A stretch of DNA of 64,000 nucleotides. Source: Pristimantibacillus sp052113225. GTDB lineage: Bacteria > Bacillota > Bacilli > Paenibacillales > Paenibacillaceae. Location: positions 62,001-126,000 of the forward strand of contig NZ_JBFRCT010000012.1 of NCBI RefSeq assembly GCF_052113225.1, in the 5' to 3' direction. The notes under the pieces were generated by a model, which searched no databases, had not been told where the DNA came from, and saw only the letters and a list, made by a program, of their open reading frames with translations. The position numbers were made by a program, and so were the translations under genes. Below are positions 53,778 to 63,362 of this stretch, piece after piece. Position 1 is the first letter of the stretch. Each line of letters begins with the position of its first letter.

Positions 53778-55037
53778 ATGGAATCTAATGTGAAACAAGC
53801 ATATGAAGCGGCAAAAGCCTTATATGCTCAGCATGGTATTGATACAGATGAAGTGTTGAAAAAGCTGGAGGAAGTTAAAATCTCCATGCACTGCTGGCAA
53901 GGCGATGACGTGAAAGGCTTCTTGAACGCTGATCAGGAATTAACCGGCGGTATTTCAGTTACCGGTCAATATCCTGGTGCGGCAAGAAACCCGGAGGAGC
54001 TTCGCTCTGATCTGGAGAAGGCTTTCGCCCTTATTCCGGGCAAACATAAAGTCAATCTTCATGCGATCTATACCGATACAGATGAGAAAGTAGAGCTGGA
54101 TCAGCTGGAGCCACGTCACTATGAACGCTGGGTGGATTGGGCGAAGGAACAAGGTCTTGGACTGGATTTCAACCCGACCTGCTTCTCGCATGAGAAATCG
54201 AGTGACGGATTTACACTAAGTCATCCCGATGCAGAAATTCGTCAGTTTTGGATTGATCACTGCAAAGCTTCCCGCCGGATCGGCGCGTACTTTGGTGAGC
54301 AGCTTGGCCAAACCTGCGTAACGAATGTCTGGGTACCGGACGGCTTCAAGGATAATCCGGTTGACCGGATGACGCCCCGCAAACGTCTGAAGGCTTCTCT
54401 TGATGAAGTTTTTGCAGAGCCGCTTGATCCGAAGTACAACCTGGATGCGGTTGAGAGCAAGCTGTTTGGTCTTGGTTCTGAAGCGTATGTAGTAGGTTCG
54501 CATGAATTCTATATGGGTTATGGGATTCAGAACGATAAGCTTATTTGCCTCGATGCGGGTCATTTCCACCCGACGGAGGTTATTTCGAACAAATTGTCTT
54601 CCATTGCGCTCTTTACTAGCGGCATTCTTCTTCATGTCAGCCGTCCAATGAGATGGGACAGCGATCATGTTGTCATTATGGACGATGAGCTGCTCGAGAT
54701 CGGCAGAGAATTGGTACGTCATGACTTGCTTGGCATTACTCATATCGGCCTTGATTTCTTTGATGCAAGCATTAACCGTGTAGCAGCGTGGGTTGTTGGT
54801 ACACGCAATACAATCAAAGCACTTCTTCGTGCGATGCTTGAGCCCGTTGATGCGCTTAAGAAATTTGAGCTGGAAGGCGATTACACAACACGTCTTGCGT
54901 TAACAGAAGAGTTCAAGTCGTATCCATTTGGCGCAATTTGGGATTACTATTGTGCTTCGCAGGGTGTACCTGTTCGTGAGCAGTGGATTGCAGAAGTGAA
55001 AGAGTATGAACAAAACGTATTGCTGCAGCGCGGGTAA
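53778..55037 (+). CDS. rhaA: L-rhamnose isomerase
   Basis: A 419-residue cytoplasmic TIM-barrel metalloenzyme that converts L-rhamnose to L-rhamnulose, the first step of the pathway. Length and motifs match RhaA of bacilli: KISMHCWQGDDVKGF near the start, GKHKVNLHAIY, GLGLDFNPTCFSHEKS, TNVWVPDGFKDNPVDR, CLDAGHFHPTEV with metal-ligand Asp and His residues, and HVSRPMRWDSDHVV. AGGAGG lies 11 bases before ATG 53778. It follows the tandem hairpin region after rhaEW, and the rhaB start lies 13 bases after its stop. Confidence 0.97.
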   Translation: MESNVKQAYEAAKALYAQHGIDTDEVLKKLEEVKISMHCWQGDDVKGFLNADQELTGGISVTGQYPGAARNPEELRSDLEKAFALIPGKHKVNLHAIYTDTDEKVELDQLEPRHYERWVDWAKEQGLGLDFNPTCFSHEKSSDGFTLSHPDAEIRQFWIDHCKASRRIGAYFGEQLGQTCVTNVWVPDGFKDNPVDRMTPRKRLKASLDEVFAEPLDPKYNLDAVESKLFGLGSEAYVVGSHEFYMGYGIQNDKLICLDAGHFHPTEVISNKLSSIALFTSGILLHVSRPMRWDSDHVVIMDDELLEIGRELVRHDLLGITHIGLDFFDASINRVAAWVVGTRNTIKALLRAMLEPVDALKKFELEGDYTTRLALTEEFKSYPFGAIWDYYCASQGVPVREQWIAEVKEYEQNVLLQRG

Positions 55038-55050
55038 GGGGGACAACCAG

Positions 55051-56523
55051 TTGTCGAACATACTTGCATTTGACCTCGGTGCGAGCAGCGGAAGAGCTAT
55101 TCTCGGCAAGCTGATTGACGGCCGCATCGTAACCGAAGAGCTGCATCGGTTCCCTAATGATCCGGTACAGACGGGCGATCGTCTGCAATGGGATATTCTC
55201 CGGCTGTATCATGAGATCAAACAAGGCTTGCTCAAGGCTAAGCATAGCGGAGCAGAACCAGTCAGCATTGGTATCGATTCATGGGCTGTTGATTATGGCT
55301 TTATTGGCAGAGATGGCAGCCTGCTTGGCAACCCGCTGCATTATCGGGATCAATCGAGCGCAGGGATGATGGAAAAGCTGCAGGATGAACTGACGCCTGG
55401 CGAGATCTTCAAACGGACAGGGATTCAATTTCTTCCGTTTAATACGATCTACCAGCTTTATGCAGCTAAGAGCAGTCAATCGCCGCTGCTGGATATCGCT
55501 GAGCATTTCCTTATGATTCCGGATTTGCTGCGTTATTTCCTAACAGGTGAGAAGTATAACGAGTTCTCTAATGCAACAACAACGCAGTTGTTTAACCCGA
55601 TTACTCAAGAGTGGGATGAGGATTTGCTGAAGCATCTTGATCTGCCGCAATCCCTGTTTGGTCAAGTATTGCAGCCGGGTTCACCGGCTGGATATTTGCA
55701 GCAATCGGTACAAGAGGAGCTGGGACTTGGACCAATCGCCGTCCATGCAGTAGCCGAGCATGATACGGCCTCTGCCGTTGTCGCTGTTCCGGCAGTGGAC
55801 CGGTCCTTCGCATACTTAAGCTGCGGGACATGGTCGCTGCTGGGCACAGAAATCTCGGAGCCGATCATTTCTGAAGAAGCGCAGCAGCTGAATTTTACGA
55901 ATGAAGGTGGCTTTGGCGGGACTTATCGTCTGCTTAAGAACATTATGGGCTTATGGATACTGCAGGAATGCCGAAGAGAATGGGAGCGTGCTGGCCAGAA
56001 CTATAGCTTCCCTGAGCTTGTGAAGCTTGCTGGTGAAGCACAGGCCTTCTCCGCATTTATTGAACCTGATGACCCAATGTTTATGGCACCTGGCGATATG
56101 CCAGCTCGAGTAAGGGAATATTGCCGGAAGACGAATCAGCCAATCCCGAATGATACAGGTTCACTTGTACGCTGCATTCTGGAAAGCCTCGCCTTCAAGT
56201 ATCGCTATGTGCTTGAGATGACGGAGCGTTTGTCCGGTCAACAATTTAATGGACTTCATATGGTAGGCGGCGGAATCCATAATACGCTGCTCTGCCAATG
56301 GACCGCGAACGCTATTGGCAAGCCAGTATGGGCAGGACCGGCAGAAGGCAGTGCAATTGGCAATTTGGCTGTGCAATGGATCGCAAGAGGGGAGTTCTCA
56401 GATATATGGGAAGCCCGCAGCGTCATTCGGGATTCGTTCCCAATGACAAATTATGATCCTGAGCAAGGTGAAGCGTGGTATGATGGATATGGACAATTCT
56501 TACATGTAACAGGACTCCATTGA
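55051..56523 (+). CDS. rhaB: Rhamnulokinase
   Basis: A 490-residue FGGY-family sugar kinase that phosphorylates L-rhamnulose at C1. It begins SNILAFDLGASSGRAILGKL (phosphate-binding loop 1). Substrate and catalytic segments are IGIDSWAVDYGFIGRDG, the base-type Asp in VAEHDTASAVVAVP, and LSCGTWSLLGTE. The late MVGGGIHNTLLCQWTANAIGKPVWAGPAEGSAIGNLA is typical of the family. TTG 55051 is taken as start because AAGGGGG lies 8 bases upstream and the protein then begins at the usual place. ATG 55006 would overlap rhaA by 32 bases. Last gene of the rha operon. Confidence 0.95.
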   Translation: MSNILAFDLGASSGRAILGKLIDGRIVTEELHRFPNDPVQTGDRLQWDILRLYHEIKQGLLKAKHSGAEPVSIGIDSWAVDYGFIGRDGSLLGNPLHYRDQSSAGMMEKLQDELTPGEIFKRTGIQFLPFNTIYQLYAAKSSQSPLLDIAEHFLMIPDLLRYFLTGEKYNEFSNATTTQLFNPITQEWDEDLLKHLDLPQSLFGQVLQPGSPAGYLQQSVQEELGLGPIAVHAVAEHDTASAVVAVPAVDRSFAYLSCGTWSLLGTEISEPIISEEAQQLNFTNEGGFGGTYRLLKNIMGLWILQECRREWERAGQNYSFPELVKLAGEAQAFSAFIEPDDPMFMAPGDMPARVREYCRKTNQPIPNDTGSLVRCILESLAFKYRYVLEMTERLSGQQFNGLHMVGGGIHNTLLCQWTANAIGKPVWAGPAEGSAIGNLAVQWIARGEFSDIWEARSVIRDSFPMTNYDPEQGEAWYDGYGQFLHVTGLH

Positions 56524-56564
56524 GATTATCCATCAGATGCCTTATGAAATGAGTTTTTTACGGG

Positions 56565-56607
56565 CAGCGGTACTGCGGGATAATCCCGTCGTACCGCTGT
56601 TTTTTAT
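56565..56607 (+). terminator. Terminator closing the rha operon
   Basis: AGCGGTAC pairs with GTACCGCT, with an inner CGGGA/TCCCG pairing, followed by TTTTTT. Confidence 0.92.
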
Positions 56608-56630
56608 GTCTACTATAAAGAGAGAAGGGG

Positions 56631-58397
56631 ATGACCTTGAGGCAGGGAATGTTGGCGTTCTACTATAATCTGCGGATCAAGTACAAAATTATCGTTCTTC
56701 TAGCTTTGATGATGTCCGTTATCGGCGTCGCAACCTTTGTCGTTATGCATTATGCTTTCCGCGCTTATGACAAAGAGATTTATAAGCAATCCGCCAGCGC
56801 GCTTAACAGTGCCTCCCTAGGAATTGAGAAAGAACTGCGGAATATGGAGAAGATTTCATTCCAGATTGCGACAGACAGCTATATCCAGGGATATTTAAGT
56901 GAAATCAAGGCTGGAGGCTCAGATTACAGCAATTATTTGACGGCGGTTAATCTACGGTCACGTCTGCTTACGTTCACGAGTAATGAGAAGTATATTCTTT
57001 CCTTTCATGTGATGGATGTTTTTGCGAAGCAATATGGAAACGGATACAAAATGATTACGTTATCCAAAGAAAGAACCGATCAAGTTATATATGAGTCGAA
57101 TACCACGTTTGGCGGCGTCAAGTTTGTGTCTCCGGATCATGGTGACAATGCGCTAATAGCAGGCAGGGAAATCCGGCGGGTGGATGGATTGGAGCTTGAT
57201 CATCTTGGCAATATGGCGGTCCGGATCGATATCGATCGTCTCTACAGTGATCTAGTCACCTCGACAGATAGCAAGAAAGCGAATTTCGCGATTATGGAAA
57301 AGGGCGGTAATCTGGTCTATCCGTTAGACCATCCCAATGCGATAAATCTTGCTTCCTTAAAGCTGCCGGGCCAGCAAGGCTTCAAGATTGTCAGCATCTC
57401 CGGCAAAAAGTATTTCATTACGTATTTCTCATCCAGCACGCTGGACTGGGTGTATGTGAACATGATTTCGTATGAAGATATTTTCCACAGAACAGAGAAA
57501 GCAAAGAATACCGTCATTATCGTCTATATTCTGCTCTTTCTTCTTATTCTTACAGCTGCGCTTGGTTTCTCAAGATCCATTACCGGACCTATTGAGCGGC
57601 TGAATCTGAAGATGAAACGTATTCAGCTTGGCCACTTCGAATTTGTGGAAGAGCAGGAAGAACGGATGCTATCGAAGGATGAGGCCGGCCAACTGCAGCG
57701 CAACTTCAGAATGATGGTGGGACGTATTGACGAGCTGATTAACGAAAATTACGTAAAGCAGCTTACGATCAAGGATACCGAATTTAAGGCGTTACAGGCA
57801 CAGATCAACCCGCATTTTCTGTACAACACGCTGGAATCAATCAACTGGTCTGCCAAAATCGCCGGTCACAAGCAAATTTCGATCATGGTGGAATCGCTTG
57901 GTTACTTGCTGCGCAGCACCATCAGCCATAAGCAGCCGATGGTCACACTGGAAGATGAGATGAGACTGGTGAGTCATTATGTGGCTATCCAGCATATTCG
58001 GTTTGAAGAACGACTGGTGTTTGAGAACCGGGTTCCAGACCGGCTGCTTGGTTTTCAAGTGCCTAAGCTTAGTCTGCAGCCTCTTGTTGAGAACGCGATC
58101 AATCATGCATTAGAGCAAATGATTGAACCATGTATCATCTCGATTACAGCTGAAGAATGTGAAGGTGGCATTACGATTTCGGTGGAAGACAATGGTCCCG
58201 GTATGGCACCTGACGTAATTGAACAACTGCGGAATGGCTTGATTACCCCAAGGGGAACCGGAATCGGGCTTCGAAACATTGAAGACCGCATCAAGATGTT
58301 ATTTGGAGAAGCGTACGGGATCCGGGTAGAAAGTGTTCCGTTAGCTTACACACGCTTAACCTTGTATTTACCGATTGAAATGGGGGAGAGAGCATGA
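56631..58397 (+). CDS. YesM-type sensor histidine kinase
   Basis: A 588-residue membrane kinase. Transmembrane helix 1 (IIVLLALMMSVIGVATFVVM, about 20-40) and helix 2 (about 290-313) enclose an extracellular dCache-like sensor. A HAMP linker (SRSITGPIERLNLKMKRIQLG) follows. The phospho-acceptor His395 is in LQAQINPHFLYNTLES, and the ATPase part has PLVENAINHALE, VEDNGPGM and GTGIGLRNIEDRIKMLFG. GAAGGGG directly touches ATG 56631, so TTG 56637 is a possible alternative start. The stop overlaps the response regulator start by 4 bases (ATGA). The importer that follows is the likely target and rhamnose or its oligomers the likely cue, inferred from context. Confidence 0.94.
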   Translation: MTLRQGMLAFYYNLRIKYKIIVLLALMMSVIGVATFVVMHYAFRAYDKEIYKQSASALNSASLGIEKELRNMEKISFQIATDSYIQGYLSEIKAGGSDYSNYLTAVNLRSRLLTFTSNEKYILSFHVMDVFAKQYGNGYKMITLSKERTDQVIYESNTTFGGVKFVSPDHGDNALIAGREIRRVDGLELDHLGNMAVRIDIDRLYSDLVTSTDSKKANFAIMEKGGNLVYPLDHPNAINLASLKLPGQQGFKIVSISGKKYFITYFSSSTLDWVYVNMISYEDIFHRTEKAKNTVIIVYILLFLLILTAALGFSRSITGPIERLNLKMKRIQLGHFEFVEEQEERMLSKDEAGQLQRNFRMMVGRIDELINENYVKQLTIKDTEFKALQAQINPHFLYNTLESINWSAKIAGHKQISIMVESLGYLLRSTISHKQPMVTLEDEMRLVSHYVAIQHIRFEERLVFENRVPDRLLGFQVPKLSLQPLVENAINHALEQMIEPCIISITAEECEGGITISVEDNGPGMAPDVIEQLRNGLITPRGTGIGLRNIEDRIKMLFGEAYGIRVESVPLAYTRLTLYLPIEMGERA

Positions 58398-59953
58398 AGT
58401 ATAAGGTGCTGCTAATTGATGATGAACGGATTATTCTTGAGGGCATTGCTTCACTGATGGATTGGGACAAGTATGGTACGCAGCTTGCGGGAACGGCGCG
58501 TAATGGACTGGAAGCGCTTCAATTCATCGAATCGCAGCCGCCGGATATTATTATCAGCGATATTCGTATGCCCGGCATGGATGGGTTAAGTCTAGTTAAG
58601 CAAGTGAAGGAGAAGTATCCGCACATTGCCTGCATTATGCTGAGCGGCTTTGGTGATTTCGATTATGCTCGCCAGGCGATGCAGCACGGCGTGAAGCATT
58701 ATTTGCTGAAGCCGTGTAATGAAAATACGATTGCTGAAGCGCTTGTCTCGGTTGTAGAGCAGTTGAATGAGGAACGGCATACCGATGCCTTTATGCAGCG
58801 CATGCAGGAAGAGCTGAAGAAGGTTCTTCCAAGCGCGAAGGAGCAATTCCTGAAGGAATATGTGACGAATAAGCGATATGGACGTCGGGAATGGGACGAG
58901 TACGGCAGACTGTTTGGTATTCAGCTTGAGAACCTGCAGGCTAGATTGCTGTTGTTCCAATTGGAAGGACCATACGAGTTCGATCATCTTTTTGCGATCA
59001 AAAACATTGCAGAGGATATTTTAGGTAAACCCATTATTTTATTAAGCACCACAATAGGCAGTCAGCTACTTATCCTTATACGTGATCAGCATGCTGAGGC
59101 AGAGCTGTTAACTATCCTGTCCGAAGTGAGACGTACCTTCTTTGGTTACTTCCGGATTGACACGACGATTGCGATCAGTGATGCTGGTGAACTTGCCGAT
59201 GCACGGAAAATGTACATGGATACGTTAGGCTGTCTGAACCATCGCTTTTATCTAGGTGGGGGCAGCTTGATTACAGTCCGTGATATTCAGATGCAAAACG
59301 AGCAGGAGGAGCAGGCCTTCCTGTTTGATGATTCACAGCTTTGTCTGGCGGCCAAATCAGGCAACTGGGAAGAGACCAGCCGAGAGCTGGATGAAGCTTT
59401 CCGGATTCTGGCTGAGCTTCGGCTTGACGATCTGACTGCCAAATCCAATGTCATTACTTTGTATGTCGCACTGTTCCGGCAAGCTGAGCCAAGACGTATG
59501 AACGAATATTTGCAGCTGCTCGCGAAGTTTGAGGGGTTAAGCACACTTCAGGCTCTAAGAGCTTTTGTTGAAGAGGCGGCCAAACGGATTTGTCAGGAGA
59601 ACTATGAATTACAAGCCTGCAGGCATTCCAGTATTATTCATAAAATGATGAACATTGTTACGGAGCATTTGGGTAATCCCGCGCTCTCTCTGCAATGGGC
59701 GGCAAGCGAGATTTTATATATGAATGCGGATTATTTAGGCAAGCTCTTTAAGAAAGAGACAGGCGACAAATTCTCGAATTATGTCATGAAAACACGAATG
59801 GATAAGGCCCTGGAATTGATAGAGGAAAGCAATGATGTCAAGGTGTTTGAGCTTGCGGAGCAGCTTGGATTCGGCGATAATCCTCACTATTTCAGTCAGG
59901 TATTCAAGAAATATACGGGCAAATCACCGTCAGATTTCAAGAAAACATCATAA
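58394..59953 (+). CDS. YesN-type response regulator with AraC DNA-binding domain
   Basis: A 519-residue regulator. The receiver domain has LLIDDE, phospho-acceptor Asp56 in IIISDIRMPGMDG and Lys in YLLKPCNE. A central region of about 270 residues follows, then the AraC domain with SLQWAASEILYMNADYLGKLFKKETGDKFSNYVM and KVFELAEQLGFGDNPHYFSQVFKKYTGKSPSDF. It overlaps the kinase gene by 4 bases, so the two are coupled. It should activate the binding-protein/permease operon starting at 60071, which lacks a convincing -35 element, as expected for an activator-dependent promoter. Confidence 0.95.
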   Translation: MKYKVLLIDDERIILEGIASLMDWDKYGTQLAGTARNGLEALQFIESQPPDIIISDIRMPGMDGLSLVKQVKEKYPHIACIMLSGFGDFDYARQAMQHGVKHYLLKPCNENTIAEALVSVVEQLNEERHTDAFMQRMQEELKKVLPSAKEQFLKEYVTNKRYGRREWDEYGRLFGIQLENLQARLLLFQLEGPYEFDHLFAIKNIAEDILGKPIILLSTTIGSQLLILIRDQHAEAELLTILSEVRRTFFGYFRIDTTIAISDAGELADARKMYMDTLGCLNHRFYLGGGSLITVRDIQMQNEQEEQAFLFDDSQLCLAAKSGNWEETSRELDEAFRILAELRLDDLTAKSNVITLYVALFRQAEPRRMNEYLQLLAKFEGLSTLQALRAFVEEAAKRICQENYELQACRHSSIIHKMMNIVTEHLGNPALSLQWAASEILYMNADYLGKLFKKETGDKFSNYVMKTRMDKALELIEESNDVKVFELAEQLGFGDNPHYFSQVFKKYTGKSPSDFKKTS

Positions 59954-59998
59954 TCAAGATGTCTGTTTTTTGACGAAAAATCACTGGTTATTCGATTC

Positions 59999-59999
59999 N
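59999..59999. other. Undetermined base (n)
   Basis: One ambiguous base lies in the region between the response regulator and the binding-protein gene, outside any gene. It marks the sequence as a draft. Confidence 0.99.
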
Positions 60000-60030
60000 G
60001 GGCTCTCCTAATTGAATGTAATATAGGAAA

Positions 60031-60044
60031 TGTAAACACTTACA
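60031..60044 (+). promoter_or_regulatory. cre-like/LacI-type operator before the sugar importer
   Basis: TGTAAACACTTACA is a near-palindrome fitting the cre consensus at 12 of 14 positions, with the central CG replaced by CA. It lies 27 bases before the binding-protein start, where bound protein would block transcription or early elongation. Confidence 0.5.
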
Positions 60045-60070
60045 TGGTTTGAGGAAGGGGCGCTAGAAAC

Positions 60071-61411
60071 ATGGGAAAGAAGCTATCAGCAGCAATTGCA
60101 CTCATCTTAGCTACGACTCTTACAGCATGCGGCAGTGGAGGCAACAACAATAACAACACAAATCAAGCAGCCAACACGAACGCTAATGCAAGCACTTCAG
60201 CGAATGCAGGGAAAACGGATACGGGGGAAAATGTTACACTCCGAATTGCTTGGTGGGGCTCCCAGCCTCGTCACGATTATACCCTCGAAGTAATCAAAAT
60301 GTATGAGGCTGCTCATCCAAACGTTAAGATTGAAGCCGAATACGCAAACTTTGATGACTACTGGAAGAAGCTCGCTCCTCAAGCAGCAGCAAGCGAACTT
60401 CCTGATATTGTGCAAATGGATATTTCCTACTTGTCACAATACGGTTCGAAAGGACAGCTTGCTGATCTTACACCTTACTTAAACAACCAGATTAATGTGG
60501 CAGATATCTCAGAAAACGCAATTTCCGGCGGTAAAATCGGCGATAAGCTGTACGGCTTTAACCTTGGTGTAAACGCAGTTAACTTCCAGTATGATCCTGC
60601 CCTTCTGAAGAAGCTTGGCGTGGACAAGCCGGATGACAACTGGACTTGGGATGACTATTACGCACTTGCAGCAAAAGCGAAGGAAGCAGGACTGTACTTC
60701 GATAATGGCTTCCGACCAGAAGTATTCTTCGGTTACTACCTGCGTACGAAGGGCCAGCATCTCTACAATGCAGAAGGCACGGCACTTGGCTATGATGATG
60801 ACCAGCTGTTCGTTGACTTCTTCAAGCCGCTGTCGCAGCTTGTCAAAGATGGAGACACTCCTCCGCCAGACGTGAAGGCGCAAATTAAAGGCCTGGAAGA
60901 TGACTTGCTCGTTAAAGGTCAGCAAGTTGGTATTTTCCAATGGACAAACCAATTCGTAGGCATTCAGCAAGTAGCGAATCGTCCACTTGAGATGGCTCAT
61001 ATGCCAGGTCCAGATCGTGAAAAGGGCCTTTATCTCAAACCTAGTATGTATTTCTCTGTCGCACAGAACTCCAAGCATAAAGAAGCGGCTGCCGACTTCA
61101 TCAACTTCTTCGTAAATGATGTTGAAGCGAACAAGCTGATCAAAGGCGACCGTGGTGTACCTGTCAGCAGTAAAGTAATTGAAGCGATCAAAGGTACGCT
61201 GGAACCGGCTCAGCAGCAAGTATTTGATTATGTTGCTTGGGCACAAGAGAACAGCTCCCAAATGGATCCGCCAGATCCAATCGGTGCAGCGGAGATTATT
61301 ACCTTGTTTGCTTCGATTGCCGAACAAATGGACTTCCAGCAAATATCGGCTGAGGATGCTGCTAAGCAATTCCGTGAGGAAGCCAACGCGATATTAGCGA
61401 AGAACAAATAA
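60071..61411 (+). CDS. Carbohydrate ABC importer substrate-binding lipoprotein (family 1)
   Basis: A 446-residue extracellular binding protein. The lipoprotein signal ends in TLTAC, followed by an Asn/Thr/Ala-rich linker. The mature part has VTLRIAWWGSQPRHDYTLEVIKMYEAAHPNVKIEAEYANFDDYWKKLAPQ, ELPDIVQMD and WTWDDYYALAAKAKEAG, typical of SBP_bac_1 proteins for oligosaccharides. AGGAAGGGG lies before ATG 60071. It heads an operon with two permeases, following a YesM/YesN pair and the rha genes, so rhamnose-containing oligosaccharides (for example rhamnogalacturonan fragments) are plausible cargo, but this is inferred. Confidence 0.94.
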   Translation: MGKKLSAAIALILATTLTACGSGGNNNNNTNQAANTNANASTSANAGKTDTGENVTLRIAWWGSQPRHDYTLEVIKMYEAAHPNVKIEAEYANFDDYWKKLAPQAAASELPDIVQMDISYLSQYGSKGQLADLTPYLNNQINVADISENAISGGKIGDKLYGFNLGVNAVNFQYDPALLKKLGVDKPDDNWTWDDYYALAAKAKEAGLYFDNGFRPEVFFGYYLRTKGQHLYNAEGTALGYDDDQLFVDFFKPLSQLVKDGDTPPPDVKAQIKGLEDDLLVKGQQVGIFQWTNQFVGIQQVANRPLEMAHMPGPDREKGLYLKPSMYFSVAQNSKHKEAAADFINFFVNDVEANKLIKGDRGVPVSSKVIEAIKGTLEPAQQQVFDYVAWAQENSSQMDPPDPIGAAEIITLFASIAEQMDFQQISAEDAAKQFREEANAILAKNK

Positions 61412-61427
61412 CGAATGACAGGCAGGA

Positions 61428-61460
61428 GATGGCTGGCCATAACGGCCAGCCATCCTTTAT
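61428..61460 (+). terminator. Intra-operon hairpin between binding protein and permease genes
   Basis: GATGGCTGGCC pairs perfectly with GGCCAGCCATC around ATAAC. Only a short CTTTA follows, so it is more likely an mRNA-stabilising or partly terminating hairpin. Confidence 0.7.
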
Positions 61461-61553
61461 ACAAGGCGTATATTGCACCGCGATACGAATGCTGCTCCTA
61501 CTCTAGGACGGCGCAGCCTTGCGGCAGAGAATCTTGTGCAGGAGATGGTAGGA

Positions 61554-62447
61554 ATGAGAGCGGTTTTTAAGAAAGATTTAGCTGGTTATGCTTTTATCAG
61601 TCCATTTGTTGTTGGTTTTCTTGTATTTACCTTTATTCCGATTCTAGCTTCTCTCTATTTATCATTTACGGATTATGATCTGTTCACCACACCATCATGG
61701 GTTGGTTTCGACAATTATAATGACTTGTTCACGCATGACAAGAAGTTCTGGCAGTCTTTGAAAGTAACGTTCCTATATGTATTTATCGGAGTTCCACTAC
61801 GTCTGTTTTTCGCGCTTATGGTCGCGATGCTTCTGAATACCGCTTCGAAGGCGGTTGGTCTTTATCGTACGTTGTTCTACCTTCCTTCCATTATAGGCGG
61901 CAGCGTGGCTGTCTCCATCATGTGGCGTAACCTGTATGGCGATAAAGGGATTATCAATGGCCTATTAGAAGCTGTTGGCCTTGACGCCGTAAGATGGTTC
62001 GCTGATCCAATTGCAGCGCTATGGATGCTCATTACGTTGTCGGCTTGGCAGTTTGGCTCATCCATGCTTATTTTCCTAGCCGGACTTAAGAATATCCCGG
62101 TCAGCCTATATGAGGCTGCTGGTGTAGACGGCGCAAATGGGATTCACCGATTCTTTAAAATAACGGTGCCAATGCTGACACCGATCATATTGTTTAATGC
62201 AATTATGCAAACAATCGGAGCTTTCATGACGTTTGTTCCGGCTTATATTATTTCTAAGGGAACAGGTGGTCCATTGGACGGCACCTTGCTCTATTCGCTT
62301 TATTTATTCCGTCAAGGCTTCCAGTTCTTCGATATGGGAACCGCTTCGGCAATGGCATGGATTATGCTCATTATCGTAGCTATTCTAACAACCGTCTTGT
62401 TCTTGTCGTCGAAATACTGGGTTCACTACGAGTCGAAGGAGGGGTAA
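61554..62447 (+). CDS. Sugar ABC importer permease (MalF/LplB type)
   Basis: A 297-residue membrane permease with six hydrophobic helices, beginning with AGYAFISPFVVGFLVFTFIPILASLYLSF. The ATPase-docking EAA loop is YEAAGVDGANGIHRFFKITVPMLTPIILF. ATG 61554 is used because AGGAG lies 9 bases upstream. The frame is open back to 61473, but those residues (ending LVQEMVG) have no membrane or family match. The second permease follows after 4 bases. No ATPase gene is present, so the importer must borrow a shared ATPase such as MsmX/MsiK encoded elsewhere. Confidence 0.95.
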   Translation: MRAVFKKDLAGYAFISPFVVGFLVFTFIPILASLYLSFTDYDLFTTPSWVGFDNYNDLFTHDKKFWQSLKVTFLYVFIGVPLRLFFALMVAMLLNTASKAVGLYRTLFYLPSIIGGSVAVSIMWRNLYGDKGIINGLLEAVGLDAVRWFADPIAALWMLITLSAWQFGSSMLIFLAGLKNIPVSLYEAAGVDGANGIHRFFKITVPMLTPIILFNAIMQTIGAFMTFVPAYIISKGTGGPLDGTLLYSLYLFRQGFQFFDMGTASAMAWIMLIIVAILTTVLFLSSKYWVHYESKEG

Positions 62448-62451
62448 GCAC

Positions 62452-63288
62452 ATGATAGCAAAAAAATGGAGATGGTCGATTTATCATATCGTTGCAGCAG
62501 GCGGCGCTATCGTGATGATCTATCCTGTTATTTGGCTCCTGATGAGCTCATTCAAGAAAAGCGAGACGATCTTTACTACCTCAAATAAACTAATTCCTGA
62601 TCATTGGATTTGGACGAATTACTCGGAGGGCTGGCAAGGCATTGGCGGACATACGTTTGGCACTTACATTTATAACACATTGGTTCTTGTTGTTTTGGCT
62701 ACAATCGGGGCAGTATTGTCTTCGGCACTTGTCGCCTTTGGCTTCGGCCGGCTGAACTTCAGAGGGAAGTCATTCTGGTTCGCGATTATGATGGTTACTC
62801 TCATGCTGCCGCATGACGTAACTCTCGTTCCGCAATACATTTTGTTCTCGAAGATTCATTGGTTGAATTCGATTAAACCCATTGTTATTCCAGCGTATTT
62901 CGGAGCACCGTTCTTTATCTTCCTGATGGTACAGTTCATTCGAACGATTCCAGGTGAGCTTGACGAGGCGGCGACGATTGACGGCTGCGGTAAATTCCGT
63001 TTGTTCTATCGCATTATTCTGCCACTGATCATTCCTGCAATGGCAACCGCAGCGATCTTCTCCTTCTACTGGCGCTGGGAGGACCTGATGGGACCATTGC
63101 TTTACTTGAACAAGCCATCGATGTACACCGTTTCCATGGCACTTAAGATGTATCTTGATGCCGAGACATTATCGAATTGGGGCGCTATGTTCGCCATGTC
63201 AATTGTAAGCTTGCTTCCTGTTTTCGCAATTTTCTTCTTCTTCCAAAAGCATATTGTTGAGGGGATTAGCACAAGCGGGTTGAAATAA
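62452..63288 (+). CDS. Sugar ABC importer permease (MalG/LplC type)
   Basis: A 278-residue second permease with six helices, beginning WSIYHIVAAGGAIVMIYPVIWLLMSSFK. The EAA loop is LDEAATIDGCGKFRLFYRIILPLIIPAMATAAIFSF, and MVTLMLPHDVTLVPQYILFSKI is also typical of the MalG group. GGAGGGG lies before ATG 62452, overlapping the end of the first permease gene. A strong terminator follows, closing the three-gene importer operon. Confidence 0.95.
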   Translation: MIAKKWRWSIYHIVAAGGAIVMIYPVIWLLMSSFKKSETIFTTSNKLIPDHWIWTNYSEGWQGIGGHTFGTYIYNTLVLVVLATIGAVLSSALVAFGFGRLNFRGKSFWFAIMMVTLMLPHDVTLVPQYILFSKIHWLNSIKPIVIPAYFGAPFFIFLMVQFIRTIPGELDEAATIDGCGKFRLFYRIILPLIIPAMATAAIFSFYWRWEDLMGPLLYLNKPSMYTVSMALKMYLDAETLSNWGAMFAMSIVSLLPVFAIFFFFQKHIVEGISTSGLK

Positions 63289-63309
63289 CGAGTATTAGTG
63301 GTTAATAAG

Positions 63310-63343
63310 AAGCTGTCCGAGATATTCTCGGCAGCTTTTTTTT
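63310..63343 (+). terminator. Terminator closing the importer operon
   Basis: AAGCTG-CCGAG pairs with CTCGG-CAGCTT around ATATT with one bulged T, followed by TTTTTTT. Confidence 0.93.
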
Positions 63344-63362
63344 GTTGTATTGCTTTCTTCGC

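Noticed and set aside
54216..54743. 175-codon minus-strand frame inside rhaA
   Set aside because: Antisense shadow of conserved isomerase sequence.
59954..60070. Small gene or RNA in the space holding the undetermined base
   Set aside because: Only a cre-like palindrome and a ribosome site are visible.
60509..61369. 286-codon minus-strand frame inside the binding-protein gene
   Set aside because: Shadow of the lipoprotein gene; no ribosome site, no recognisable domain.
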